A DNA stretch of 64,000 nt from Lentisphaerae bacterium GWF2_49_21 (GTDB taxonomy: Bacteria; Verrucomicrobiota; Lentisphaeria; Victivallales; GWF2-50-93): positions 1-64,000 of the forward strand of contig MHBH01000052.1 in the NCBI GenBank assembly GCA_001804805.1, read 5' to 3'. This document shows, piece after piece, positions 24,938-33,670 of this stretch (its first letter is position 1; each line of letters begins with the position of its first letter). The notes below the pieces were generated by a model. The model did not search any database and was not told the origin of the DNA. It was given only the letters and a program-made list of their open reading frames with translations. Made by a program: the position numbers and the translations under genes.

Positions 24938-25732
24938 TCATAGCCCCTTTTTCTTTGCTTCGATCCACAACTTCTCCATTTCATCAAGAGAACTGGATTC
25001 GGGATTTTTATTTATTTTTGCAAGCTTTTTCTCTATATACCTGAATCTCCTCTCGAATTTTTGTATGGTCCTTGTCATAATATCCTCAGCCGACTCAGTG
25101 TTTCTGTACCGAGCCAGGTTCACCACTGAAAAAAGAAGGTCCCCTATCTCTTCATTTATTTCAGCATCATCACCTTTCCTGACCGCGTTCTTGAGTTCAG
25201 ATATCTCCTCCTCTATCTTCTCTATTATCTGCCGGGAATTGTTCCAGTCAAATCCAACCTTGGCGGCTTTTCTCTGTATTTCATGCGCCCTTAGAAGGGA
25301 TGGAAGATGCCTTGGAACTCCATCTAAAAGGGATTTCCTTTTCTTCTTTTCATCCTTCTTAATCTCATCCCACATTTTTATGACAGCCTCGGAATTCCCA
25401 ACCTTTTTGCCTGCAAAGACATGTGGATGTCTCCTGATCATCTTTCTGGTGATCTTTTCAGCGACATCTTCAAAATCGAAATCCCTGTTTTCAGAAGCTA
25501 TTTGTGAATGGAAGACAATATGCATTAGAAGATCGCCCAGTTCCTCGCATATTCCTTCCTTGTCATTATCATCGATGGCATCCATCAATTCGGCGCTTTC
25601 CTCAACAAGATACTTCTTCAGTGTTTTGTGCGTCTGCTCACGATCCCAGGGGCATCCCTTGTCCGAACGAAGTTTTTTCATTACGGAGACTAGATCTCCA
25701 ACTGGATTTGTGTTTTTAAAAGGTTTTGCCAT
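24938..25732 (-). CDS. mazG: Nucleoside triphosphate pyrophosphohydrolase MazG
   Basis: Hydrolyses NTPs to NMP and pyrophosphate, a housecleaning enzyme. 264 residues from ATG 25732, which matches the conserved MazG start; the longer frame upstream overlaps the preceding gene and is rejected. Two tandem MazG domains are visible: first LRSDKGCPWDREQTHKTLKKYLVEE and EELGDLLMHIVFHSQIA; second AAKVGFDWNN, IEEEISELKNAV and EEIGDLLFSVVNLARY, giving the ExxE...ExxD metal sites twice. No Shine-Dalgarno sequence is seen; translation may be coupled to the gene 41 bases upstream. Confidence 0.94.
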   Translation of the reverse strand: MAKPFKNTNPVGDLVSVMKKLRSDKGCPWDREQTHKTLKKYLVEESAELMDAIDDNDKEGICEELGDLLMHIVFHSQIASENRDFDFEDVAEKITRKMIRRHPHVFAGKKVGNSEAVIKMWDEIKKDEKKKRKSLLDGVPRHLPSLLRAHEIQRKAAKVGFDWNNSRQIIEKIEEEISELKNAVRKGDDAEINEEIGDLLFSVVNLARYRNTESAEDIMTRTIQKFERRFRYIEKKLAKINKNPESSSLDEMEKLWIEAKKKGL

Positions 25733-25772
25733 GGAAGGAACCGTTTTCTCGAAAGGATGATTACAGGAGGAT

Positions 25773-26123
25773 TCAGCCTTGTTTCTTTTTTGTAATGGCT
25801 TCGCGAATACCGTCCGGAATATCGTTGAAATGGGTGTAGATGGTGCGTTTGCCGTCGACAAACACCGTATATATGCTCTTCATTTCGTCTATCTTTTCAC
25901 TGCTTTCTATCTGTTTCCGGAGTTCTTCATCCATCTCGTTCAGTGAATCGTAGATGAAATATTTCCCCTCGCTTTTGATTATGTAGTGCTGCCGGGGATG
26001 AGTAACGGCTATTGGCAGCGTCTTGACTGACTTCGATACTTCCTCCTCCAGAAATATAACTCCCTCTGTGGAGACTTTCTCTTCTGTCTTCTTCTTGCCA
26101 AAAAATATATCCAGGAAACCCAT
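25773..26123 (-). CDS. Hypothetical protein, 116 residues
   Basis: Start ATG 26123 with a strong GGAGGATCACC immediately upstream; a further in-frame start at 26144 lacks this. The N-terminus MGFLDIFFGKKKTEEK is followed by a compact mixed alpha/beta segment (THPRQHYIIKSEGKYFIYDSL, SIYTVFVDGKRTIYTHFNDIP). No transmembrane part. I recognise no family. It reads into mazG, 41 bases downstream, and probably shares its transcript. Confidence 0.65.
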   Translation of the reverse strand: MGFLDIFFGKKKTEEKVSTEGVIFLEEEVSKSVKTLPIAVTHPRQHYIIKSEGKYFIYDSLNEMDEELRKQIESSEKIDEMKSIYTVFVDGKRTIYTHFNDIPDGIREAITKKKQG

Positions 26124-26240
26124 GGTGATCCTCCGGTAATTCAAAGGTCAATTATATAACAAAATTGGCTCCAATGCAATAAAATTCTTCTGAAAAGTTG
26201 AAGTAAAGTGTTTAGCCTCACAACAGTAATGAAGAAAAAG

Positions 26241-26316
<76 letters not shown>

Positions 26317-26445
26317 ACTTTTTGCAAGGAGCACTAATAGACAACCACTTTCATATTTTTCAACACGGTATACGGAAAATCCCATATCCTCCCATTTTAC
26401 AGGAAGATCGGGGATGATTCCTCAGAGATTTAATTACGTGCTTTA

Positions 26446-27216
26446 TTACTTAACGAAGCTTTCAAACAAGTCTTTTGCATCGGCAAGTTCCTTCATAGGA
26501 TTCCCGAAAGGCATGAATTCCATGCCCCAGTATCCATCATATCCGGCCGCCATAGTCTTCTTCACAATGTTCCCGTAGTTGATGGCTCCGTTCTTCTTGG
26601 GCCTGTCCCTCTTTGGAATGTCGGCAACATGCAAATGCCCTGTGTATGGGATGTTGAATGGAAGGATTTCAGCAGAATTCTCACTCATCATCTCCATATG
26701 GTAGATATCATAGAGGACTTTCAAATATGGAGATCCTATCGCCCTGGCAATACTGAATCCATATCGAGAATTGTCCGCCTGGTAATCCTCGTGGTTGAAG
26801 ATGTTAAATACTTCGAACAGCAGTGTGACTTTCCTCTTTTCTGCATCTGGTACTACCTGTTCAATGGCATTCTTGCAATTCTTAATCCCTTCGCAGTCAG
26901 GTTGCCCCATTCTGTTGCCACTAAAGATTATAACCGCTTTAATCCCGGCTTCAGCCGCAGACTCTATGCTGTCCCTGATACAGGGTATCAGCCTGCCATG
27001 ATTTTCCTTACGGTTGAGTCCATGGGGGATGCAATCAGGAAAAATGCTCTCATTTAATATTTCAAAACCTGCAGATTTCGCATCCTTCAATCTTTCCCTT
27101 GGTACCATTTCCAGCCCGGTAAAACCCATTTTCCTTAGTTTTTCATAATATTCCCGGGGTTCAAGTCCGGCTTTTCCAAAAAACGCCCAATCAGCCACGC
27201 TTAATTTTAATTTCAT
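26446..27216 (-). CDS. Sugar phosphate isomerase/epimerase (xylose isomerase-like TIM barrel)
   Basis: 256 residues from ATG 27216, with GGAG six bases before it; the upstream frame extension has no such signal. AP endonuclease 2-type barrel: FTGLEMVPRERL, IESAAEAGIKAVIIFSGN, TLLFEVFNIFNHEDY, YLKVLYDIYHMEMM, YTGHLHVADIPKRDRPKKNG, GYWGMEFMPFG. The Glu, Asp-x-x-His, His and terminal Glu positions fit the metal site of hydroxypyruvate isomerase/tagatose epimerase relatives. Substrate cannot be deduced. It is followed, in operon order, after the dehydrogenase gene (27323-28306), which suggests a sugar or polyol catabolic pair under the divergent AraC gene. Confidence 0.82.
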   Translation of the reverse strand: MKLKLSVADWAFFGKAGLEPREYYEKLRKMGFTGLEMVPRERLKDAKSAGFEILNESIFPDCIPHGLNRKENHGRLIPCIRDSIESAAEAGIKAVIIFSGNRMGQPDCEGIKNCKNAIEQVVPDAEKRKVTLLFEVFNIFNHEDYQADNSRYGFSIARAIGSPYLKVLYDIYHMEMMSENSAEILPFNIPYTGHLHVADIPKRDRPKKNGAINYGNIVKKTMAAGYDGYWGMEFMPFGNPMKELADAKDLFESFVK

Positions 27217-27322
27217 GTTTTCTCCAATAAGATTTTTTATGAACATTTCTGACAATTCCGCCCAAATTGACATTCATAATGGACAGGGAATACCCTTGAT
27301 AATATAATTCCAAAATAATGAA

Positions 27323-28306
27323 TTATCTCCAATCGAACAGAATTCCCATGGTCTCTCCACGTTTTTCATTCGCTATTCGGTATGCTTCCACACACTGTTC
27401 TGGTCTAAACTTATGGGTGTTCAGTCCCTCAAGACCAAATCTTCCTGATCTAACCATCTCAAAAAAAAGATTTGAAATCAATCTGAAATCCCAATCTGGC
27501 GTCTCATGGCAATCATGTGCTGCCACAATATGAAGTCCCTTTGACATCACATCAGAACTCAAATGCTGGCTTGCCGGACTCCCTGTATCTCCAAGTATGA
27601 CCACCTTGCCAAACTTGCGGGCAGTCTTAAGGGCATCGCTGAACACCTGATGATGTCCGGTGCTGTCTATGACTGTTGCCGGACCTTCCCCATTGCAAAT
27701 TTCATTGATTTCATTTATTGCATTTCCTAGGGATTTGACAATGCCATGGGTAGCCCCTCCTCTTTTTGCCATTTCAATCCTCATCAGAACAGAATCTATG
27801 GCTATGATAGGATATGATCCTGCCGCAACGCACCACCTTATGGCCATCTGTCCAATTGGCCCAGCACCGACTACCACTACCGATTTCCCAAGGGAAAGAT
27901 CTGCAACTTTAGCACCCATTGCACTAATCTTTGCCAGCTTAAACCACGGAACCTCTTCATCGGAAATCTGCTTTGGGACCGGAATACATTCACCTTCAGG
28001 CAGAATGTGCCCTGATGCATGCCCTTTTCTTACTGCCACACGGTCTCCCTTTTTGATGTTCTTGACTCCTTCACCTGTCTTTTCAACTATTGCACAAGAC
28101 GTATATCCAGGATAGAACGGGTATTTTACCCAGTTGTCCCAATGTGTGCCCTGATCGAAATTTCTGTTGAATACGATGTTCTCGGTGCCTGTACTCATCA
28201 GGCTTGTAAGAGTTCTTACCTTAACTTCTCCTGCCCCGGGATCAAGAAGATCGAATTTTTCCATTCCAACTTGGCATTTGCCAGTAAAAACAAGTCTTCT
28301 TTCCAT
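27323..28306 (-). CDS. Medium-chain dehydrogenase/reductase, apparently zinc-free
   Basis: 327 residues from ATG 28306, with AAGGA seven bases upstream. MDR fold: a GroES-like half (LLDPGAGEVKVRTLTS, FYPGYTSCAIVEKTGEGV, GDRVAVRKGHASGH) and a Rossmann half with VVVVGAGPIGQMAIRWCVAAG. The catalytic zinc Cys of classic alcohol dehydrogenases (usually CGTD) is replaced in SLMSTGTENIVF, and the four-Cys structural zinc lobe is missing. It may therefore work without zinc, like some BchC- or quinone-reductase-related members. It is upstream of the sugar isomerase on the same strand and 128 bases from a divergent AraC regulator. Confidence 0.8.
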   Translation of the reverse strand: MERRLVFTGKCQVGMEKFDLLDPGAGEVKVRTLTSLMSTGTENIVFNRNFDQGTHWDNWVKYPFYPGYTSCAIVEKTGEGVKNIKKGDRVAVRKGHASGHILPEGECIPVPKQISDEEVPWFKLAKISAMGAKVADLSLGKSVVVVGAGPIGQMAIRWCVAAGSYPIIAIDSVLMRIEMAKRGGATHGIVKSLGNAINEINEICNGEGPATVIDSTGHHQVFSDALKTARKFGKVVILGDTGSPASQHLSSDVMSKGLHIVAAHDCHETPDWDFRLISNLFFEMVRSGRFGLEGLNTHKFRPEQCVEAYRIANEKRGETMGILFDWR

Positions 28307-28434
28307 TTTCAATTCCTTCCTTAACTAATTTTCATTATCGGCTTTATAAGTCATATACTACACAGTAACTTTTTAACTTGCAATTCCCAATTTCGGCTAT
28401 ATATTCCATCAAACGGTCAAAGCAGGAGCAGAAT

Positions 28435-29196
28435 ATGAGATCACCAGTTGAATATGTCCTTATATACCCCCACAAATTGAAGGCAGGTTATTATTGCCCC
28501 ATGCATTTCCATGATCGATTTGAAATTGTATTCCATCCTTCCGGAAAAGGGACAAGCAGATTGAAAAGCGGAAAGATCATAGAGTTCGGTCCTGGTGACG
28601 CCGTAATATACGGCAAGGGCGAGTATCATGACCAAAGAATGGAATCCGATGGCATTGATAACTGCATCCAATTCTATGTTCATGATAATGATCTCATGGA
28701 AAAGATAAATCAATGTGATGTCATCAGGAACATCCGTTCCAGATCAATACTCAGGGATCTAGAGGAAATGTCCCATTGGCAGGATGAGGATTCACAGGAT
28801 GCAAGGAACTTCAGGATATCCTCTCTGATCCTTTCACTTCTCTGGGAATTAGAAAATAACAAGGGGGGATGGCCGGAACCGGGATACCACTTTGCAGTTG
28901 AAGCCAGAAAAATATTATCCTCGGAAATCAGCCTGCCCCCGTCGGTGAAAGAAATTGCCAGGAGGATAGGAATAAGTGGAGAATATCTAAGACATCTTTT
29001 CAAGAAGCAGTTCAAGATTGGCATAAAGGAATTTTCCTTGGAGAAACGTCTTGAAAGGGCAAGGGAACTGTTGTTGCATTCCCCTATGAGGCTTAAAGAA
29101 ATCTCAGAATCCTGTGGATTTGCCAACGAACGGGCATTCTGTACATCATTCAAGGCACGTACTGGAACAACTCCTGGAAATTTCAGGAAAAGATGA
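28435..29196 (+). CDS. AraC-family regulator with cupin sensor domain
   Basis: 253 residues from ATG 28435, AGGAG six bases before. The N-terminal cupin has CPMHFHDRFEIVFHPSGKG and FGPGDAVIYGKGEYHDQRM, with His/Glu positions of a ligand pocket. The C-terminal double helix-turn-helix has VKEIARRIGISGEYLRHLFKK and LKEISESCGFANERAFCTSFK, ending RTGTTPGNFRKR. Such proteins sense sugars or their derivatives. It is divergent from the dehydrogenase/isomerase pair, its likely target. Confidence 0.87.
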   Translation: MRSPVEYVLIYPHKLKAGYYCPMHFHDRFEIVFHPSGKGTSRLKSGKIIEFGPGDAVIYGKGEYHDQRMESDGIDNCIQFYVHDNDLMEKINQCDVIRNIRSRSILRDLEEMSHWQDEDSQDARNFRISSLILSLLWELENNKGGWPEPGYHFAVEARKILSSEISLPPSVKEIARRIGISGEYLRHLFKKQFKIGIKEFSLEKRLERARELLLHSPMRLKEISESCGFANERAFCTSFKARTGTTPGNFRKR

Positions 29197-29417
29197 TCAT
29201 ATGAATTCCTTATGGTTTTAGGTAAAATAACGACTGGAATAAAACACTTTTGCATGCTATTAAATACAAAATGAATTACTATGCTATGGATACTCCTTTG
29301 TGTTTGCTATCCTTTTGAGCACAATTAAAACAGTACAGGATTCTTTTGCCTTTATTTCATTTATGTAATTTATAACTCTTTAATTGCAAATGTATTAAAA
29401 GTTAGAAATGGAAGATT

Positions 29418-30176
29418 GTGAACAGTAATAATGACAGAATAATTGATGTTTCAATTATCATCCCTTTAAAGAATGAAGGCGACAATGTCCAATTTCTTGC
29501 CACGGAAATATCAAGGGTAATGAAGGATTTTGGATGGAGCTGGGAATGCCTATGGATCGACGATGATTCAACGGACAACACTCGTGATGAACTGATAAGA
29601 CTATGCAAGGATTGCAAGACCCACTCATATGTTTTTCATCTCCATAATTATGGCCAATCCGCCGCCCTGGTCACAGGATTCCGCCATGCAAAAGGTAAAA
29701 TATTCGTAACTCTTGACGGCGATGGTCAGAATGATCCTGCTGATATGCCAACTCTTATCAGTACGCTTATTGACAAAAATGCGGATATGGTCAATGGATG
29801 GAGAACCAAGAGGAAAGACAGTCTCATCCGCAGGATTAGTTCAAGGATTGCAAACCGATTTAGAAACATCCTGACAGGGGAAAACGTCCGTGATGTCGGC
29901 TGTTCGCTGAGGGCGTTTCGCCGGGAGTGCGTTGATGAAATTGTATTGTTCAAAGGGATGCACCGCTTCTTCCCGACCATGCTGAAGATGTCGGGCCATT
30001 ATAAGATAATAGAGATTCCCGTCAATCATCGTCCGCGACATTCTGGAAAAACCAAATACGGAATTAATAATCGGCTTTGGGTTGGGATACTCGATATATT
30101 GGCGGTCTGCTGGATGCGTAAAAGGCTTGTGTTCCCAAAAGTGGTGGACAAAGAAAACGGGAAAGATCATGTTTAA
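29418..30176 (+). CDS. Glycosyltransferase family 2, DPM1/ArnC-like
   Basis: 252 residues from GTG 29418. GT-A fold motifs: VSIIIPLKNEGDNVQF, CLWIDDDSTDNTRDEL, and FVTLDGDGQNDPADMP with the metal-binding DGD, then RISSRIANRFRNIL, DVGCSLRAFRREC and HRPRHSGKTKYG. These match soluble polyprenyl-phosphate glycosyltransferases (ArnC/DPM1 type), which load a sugar on undecaprenyl phosphate; the two C-terminal membrane helices of ArnC are absent. It overlaps the next gene and heads the GT2 - LpxB-N-like - ArnT-like set, suggesting it makes the lipid-linked sugar donor for the ArnT-like enzyme. Confidence 0.87.
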   Translation: MNSNNDRIIDVSIIIPLKNEGDNVQFLATEISRVMKDFGWSWECLWIDDDSTDNTRDELIRLCKDCKTHSYVFHLHNYGQSAALVTGFRHAKGKIFVTLDGDGQNDPADMPTLISTLIDKNADMVNGWRTKRKDSLIRRISSRIANRFRNILTGENVRDVGCSLRAFRRECVDEIVLFKGMHRFFPTMLKMSGHYKIIEIPVNHRPRHSGKTKYGINNRLWVGILDILAVCWMRKRLVFPKVVDKENGKDHV

Positions 30177-30498
30177 TCAATTATTTTCTGCTGTTTCCAT
30201 GCCAGCCCTTCAATCAAACTACTGGGATACAATCTGGCTATGCTTCGGTTTCCTGGCACAGTTTATGTTTGCGGCAAGATTCATAGTACAATGGATCGCC
30301 AGTGAAAGACATGGAAAGAGCACAATCCCTATCATGTTCTGGTATTTAAGCCTTATTGGAGGAGGCATGCTCCTGACGTATGCCATTTATCGAAAAGATC
30401 CGGTATTCATCATCGGACAAGCAACAGGTTTTATGATTTATGCCAGAAATCTCTATCTGATTAAAAGAGAGAAGGAAAATGTCATACAAGTTCAGTGA
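30169..30498 (+). CDS. Lipid-A-disaccharide synthase N-terminal-like membrane protein
   Basis: 109 residues from ATG 30169, overlapping the GT2 stop by eight bases. Three hydrophobic segments are visible: about 20-42, 50-70 and 76-95. The motif FAARFIVQWIASERHGKSTIP with WYLSLIGGGMLLTYAIYRKDPVFIIGQATGF is characteristic of the small LAB_N family, named for its presence at the N-terminus of some LpxB proteins. Such stand-alone proteins commonly accompany ArnT- and DPM1-like genes; a flippase or accessory role for lipid-linked sugars is inference. It overlaps the downstream gene by 20 bases. Confidence 0.82.
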   Translation: MFNQLFSAVSMPALQSNYWDTIWLCFGFLAQFMFAARFIVQWIASERHGKSTIPIMFWYLSLIGGGMLLTYAIYRKDPVFIIGQATGFMIYARNLYLIKREKENVIQVQ

Positions 30499-32161
30499 TT
30501 CCCCCCCTTTACACAATTTTTTCTTGACTTCCATAGTGATTTTTATCTGGACGATGATCTATCTGCCCGAATTGGGGATGCTTGAATTTCAAGGGACAGA
30601 GAACAAACGGGCGGAACCAGCGATGAGAATGCTTGAAACTGGTGATTTCATCATCCCTACTCTATCCGGAGATACATACTTGTCAAAACCGCCTTTAATA
30701 TACTGGCTTATCTCATTGTCTTATTTCACAACTGGAAATCATTCTGAATGGGCGTCAAGATTTCCTTCTACTCTAGCCATTCTGGCATTTGTCCTGATTA
30801 TAATGTCTTCAAAAAAGTCGTTTATTCCCATAGACGGCCGTTTTTTCATATCAGTCATTTTCCTGACAACCTTTGGAATAGCCTCAAAGGGAAGGGAATG
30901 TGAAATCGAAGCGCTCTATACAGCAATTAACGGGATATCTTTCTGGCTTTGGATAAATTACGAGGATGCTCTCCCTGCTTCCTGGAAGACAGGCCTGCTG
31001 ATTGGCATATTTCTCGGATTGGGCCTTTTGTCAAAAGGTCCCCTTATATTGCTTTTCTTCTATCTTCCGGTCGTCATCTATCTTTTCAAAACAAAAAGAA
31101 ATCGTGAATTATGGAGTCCCGGCTATATCGTCCTTATTATAAGTGCAGTTGTTATATTCATGTTTTGGGCTGTCCAGGTTTATCAAAAGATACCGGTCAG
31201 CGCTGACATGGAAGTGTCTGTTGGATGGTTCGATCAAATGATAAGCCGTTTAAATATTTCCGAATTTCGTCTCGGCAGATGGGCAGGGGAAATAGGAGCG
31301 TCCATTCTGAACGCATTACCATGGATAATACTGCTCCCGTTCATGCTTTTTAACAGGACAACGGCGAATCTTGAAAATCTTTCCAAGTTCAGAGCTTGCC
31401 TGGTCGGTATCTTAGTGTCATTTATCATTGTCAGCCTGATGCCAGATGTCCGTTCGAGATATTCCCTTCCATTGGCAGCGAATTTCTGCATTTTAAGCGG
31501 CTGGTTCCTGATTAATCAGCCTGAAGAAGGCCTGTTCTTTAAAATATTAAGAAAGTGCAATATGGTTTTAGCCTTTTTTATGGTCTTCGCCATTCTTCTT
31601 TCCGTTGCTATAATTCATTCTGGACTAGTATTCAAAATCATATCCTTATTTGACATGAATTATTCCCAATCAATTGCTCCGCCGGGAATGAAATTCTTAA
31701 TCATCATGACATTTGCCGCAGCTGGAGTCATTTTTTTCTATCTTCTTTCAGCCAAATGGGTTGCCCCACGTACTAAGCACATATTAATGAGCGGTTCCAT
31801 AGTTGGATTATTTTTTGTTTCCCTTGCCATTTATATTCCCCCCTTTTTGAAGCCTTTTGAAAATAAACGTGAATTTGGACGTATTGTCAACGAGTCTGTC
31901 CCTCCAAATGCCATCATATATCAATATTGCCCCGAAGAAGGAGTTGGGTATCAGCCTTTCAGTATCTATATAAGAAAACCGGTAAAGCATATTGAAACCG
32001 AAGACGAAGTCTTTTCTTCCCCTGCGGATTCCTATATACTTATGAGGGAGAACTTCTATGTAAGATTATTACCTTTTAAGAAATTCACTGAAAGGCAGCC
32101 AATAATTATTAAGACTCTTGTTTTCAAGAAAAATACTTATCACTTGATTAAGTTGAAATAA
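30479..32161 (+). CDS. ArnT-like lipid-linked glycosyltransferase (GT83/PMT superfamily)
   Basis: 560 residues and about a dozen hydrophobic segments. The first periplasmic loop holds LEFQGTENKRAEPAMRMLETGDFIIPTLSGDTYLSKPPLIYW, with the conserved acidic residues and the KPPL motif of 4-amino-4-deoxy-arabinose transferase and related inner-membrane enzymes. The C-terminal periplasmic domain starts near residue 450. It probably moves a sugar from undecaprenyl phosphate onto lipid A or another envelope acceptor. It overlaps the LAB_N-like gene by 20 bases, forming a translationally coupled trio. Confidence 0.88.
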   Translation: MSYKFSDSPPLHNFFLTSIVIFIWTMIYLPELGMLEFQGTENKRAEPAMRMLETGDFIIPTLSGDTYLSKPPLIYWLISLSYFTTGNHSEWASRFPSTLAILAFVLIIMSSKKSFIPIDGRFFISVIFLTTFGIASKGRECEIEALYTAINGISFWLWINYEDALPASWKTGLLIGIFLGLGLLSKGPLILLFFYLPVVIYLFKTKRNRELWSPGYIVLIISAVVIFMFWAVQVYQKIPVSADMEVSVGWFDQMISRLNISEFRLGRWAGEIGASILNALPWIILLPFMLFNRTTANLENLSKFRACLVGILVSFIIVSLMPDVRSRYSLPLAANFCILSGWFLINQPEEGLFFKILRKCNMVLAFFMVFAILLSVAIIHSGLVFKIISLFDMNYSQSIAPPGMKFLIIMTFAAAGVIFFYLLSAKWVAPRTKHILMSGSIVGLFFVSLAIYIPPFLKPFENKREFGRIVNESVPPNAIIYQYCPEEGVGYQPFSIYIRKPVKHIETEDEVFSSPADSYILMRENFYVRLLPFKKFTERQPIIIKTLVFKKNTYHLIKLK

Positions 32162-32227
32162 TATTCATTCTTGAATGGAAGTTGAAGGATTAGGATGATT
32201 ATTGTATGACATTCCCAGGAGAATAAT

Positions 32228-33652
32228 CTACTTTTCAAGATATTTGCCTATTTTCATGGCAAGTTCCCGGCCAGCGGCGATTGCCCTGACAACGAGGGAG
32301 GCTCCGGCAACAGAATCACCGGCGGCAAAAACACCTTTTATATTTGTCATACCGTTTTCATCTACGGCGATAGTACCATTCTTGGCAAGCTTTATGCCTA
32401 TGTCTGAAATCATTCCTTTTTTCTCGACGCCGCTGAATCCCATTGCGATGAGTGAGAGATCCGCAGGAATATAAAATTCTGACTTTGGAATTTCCTTAAA
32501 AGCCTTTGGACGTCCCATAAGATCAGTCTCCCATTCAACTTTTATGCAGTTAAGACGCTTAAGCTTGTTTCCTTCACCCTCGAAAGACTTGGTCATTATG
32601 TTCCACATCCTCTCACAGCCTTCCTTGTGACTGCTGGAAGCTCTGATTACATACGGCCATTCGGGCCAAGGTGTTGATTTGGAACGTGTTTCAGGAGGTT
32701 TAGGCATGATTTCGATCTGAACAACGGACAACGCACCTTGACGGATGGAAGTTCCTACGCAGTCGGAGCCCGTGTCACCTCCACCTATTACAACGACCTT
32801 CTTCCCCTTTGCTGTAATTTCCTTGCAGGAATAGCTTTCCCTGCCAATACGCTTATTCTGCTGGGTAAGAAAGTCCATCGCCATATGAACACCATCTAAT
32901 TCGCGGCCGGGAACCTTTAAATCACGTGGTTCCCTGGCTCCACAAGTAAGACAAACAGCATCAAAACGACTCAAAAGGTAGTTTGCGGATATGTCCCTTC
33001 CTATTGTAACTCCAGTTTCAAAAACGACACCCTCTTCAGACATAAGATCAATTCTTCTTCTTATGATTTTCTTGTCCAACTTGAAATCAGGAATACCATA
33101 TCTGAGTATGCCACCTATCTTTTGGTATTGTTCATATACAGTGACACTATGTCCCATATGGTTTAACTGATCAGCAACAGCAAGACCGGCCGGTCCGGAA
33201 CCAACTACAGCTATCTTTTTATCACTTCTTTTTTCAGGAATATATGGTTTTATATATCCTTCATTATATCCTTTTTCTATCAAACTAATTTCAATTTGAC
33301 GGATTAATACCGGCTCACTGTTTAGCCCCACTGTACAGGCTGCTTCACAAAGTGCCGGACATATTCTGCCAGTAAATTCCGGAAAATTGTTGGTTGAATA
33401 AAGCAGTTCAAGAGCCTCTTTCCAGTGACCATGGTAAACAAGGTCATTCCATTCAGGTATAAGATTGCCAAGAGGACATCCGCAACCGTGACAAAAGGGA
33501 ATGCCACAGTCCATGCAACGTGCTGCTTGTTCCCGTAGTTCTTCGTCTTTAAGCCTTTTCTCGACTTCGTTATAATCGAGAATACGCTCCTCCTCGGGCC
33601 TATACCCGGGTTCTTTTCTCGGTATTTCTATGAAACCTCTCGGTTTACCCAT
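32228..33652 (-). CDS. gltD: Glutamate synthase, small subunit
   Basis: Passes NADPH electrons to the large subunit for glutamate formation from glutamine and 2-oxoglutarate. 474 residues, GGAG eight bases before the ATG. N-terminal two-cluster Fe-S domain (AARCMDCGIPFCHGCGCPLGN, CPALCEAACTV), FAD site VVGSGPAGLAVADQL, NAD(P) site VVIGGGDTGSDCVG, and final FAAGDSVAGASLVVRAIAAG. It follows gltB by 18 bases. Confidence 0.96.
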   Translation of the reverse strand: MGKPRGFIEIPRKEPGYRPEEERILDYNEVEKRLKDEELREQAARCMDCGIPFCHGCGCPLGNLIPEWNDLVYHGHWKEALELLYSTNNFPEFTGRICPALCEAACTVGLNSEPVLIRQIEISLIEKGYNEGYIKPYIPEKRSDKKIAVVGSGPAGLAVADQLNHMGHSVTVYEQYQKIGGILRYGIPDFKLDKKIIRRRIDLMSEEGVVFETGVTIGRDISANYLLSRFDAVCLTCGAREPRDLKVPGRELDGVHMAMDFLTQQNKRIGRESYSCKEITAKGKKVVVIGGGDTGSDCVGTSIRQGALSVVQIEIMPKPPETRSKSTPWPEWPYVIRASSSHKEGCERMWNIMTKSFEGEGNKLKRLNCIKVEWETDLMGRPKAFKEIPKSEFYIPADLSLIAMGFSGVEKKGMISDIGIKLAKNGTIAVDENGMTNIKGVFAAGDSVAGASLVVRAIAAGRELAMKIGKYLEK

Positions 33653-33670
33653 GGGATTTACTCCGGAAAT

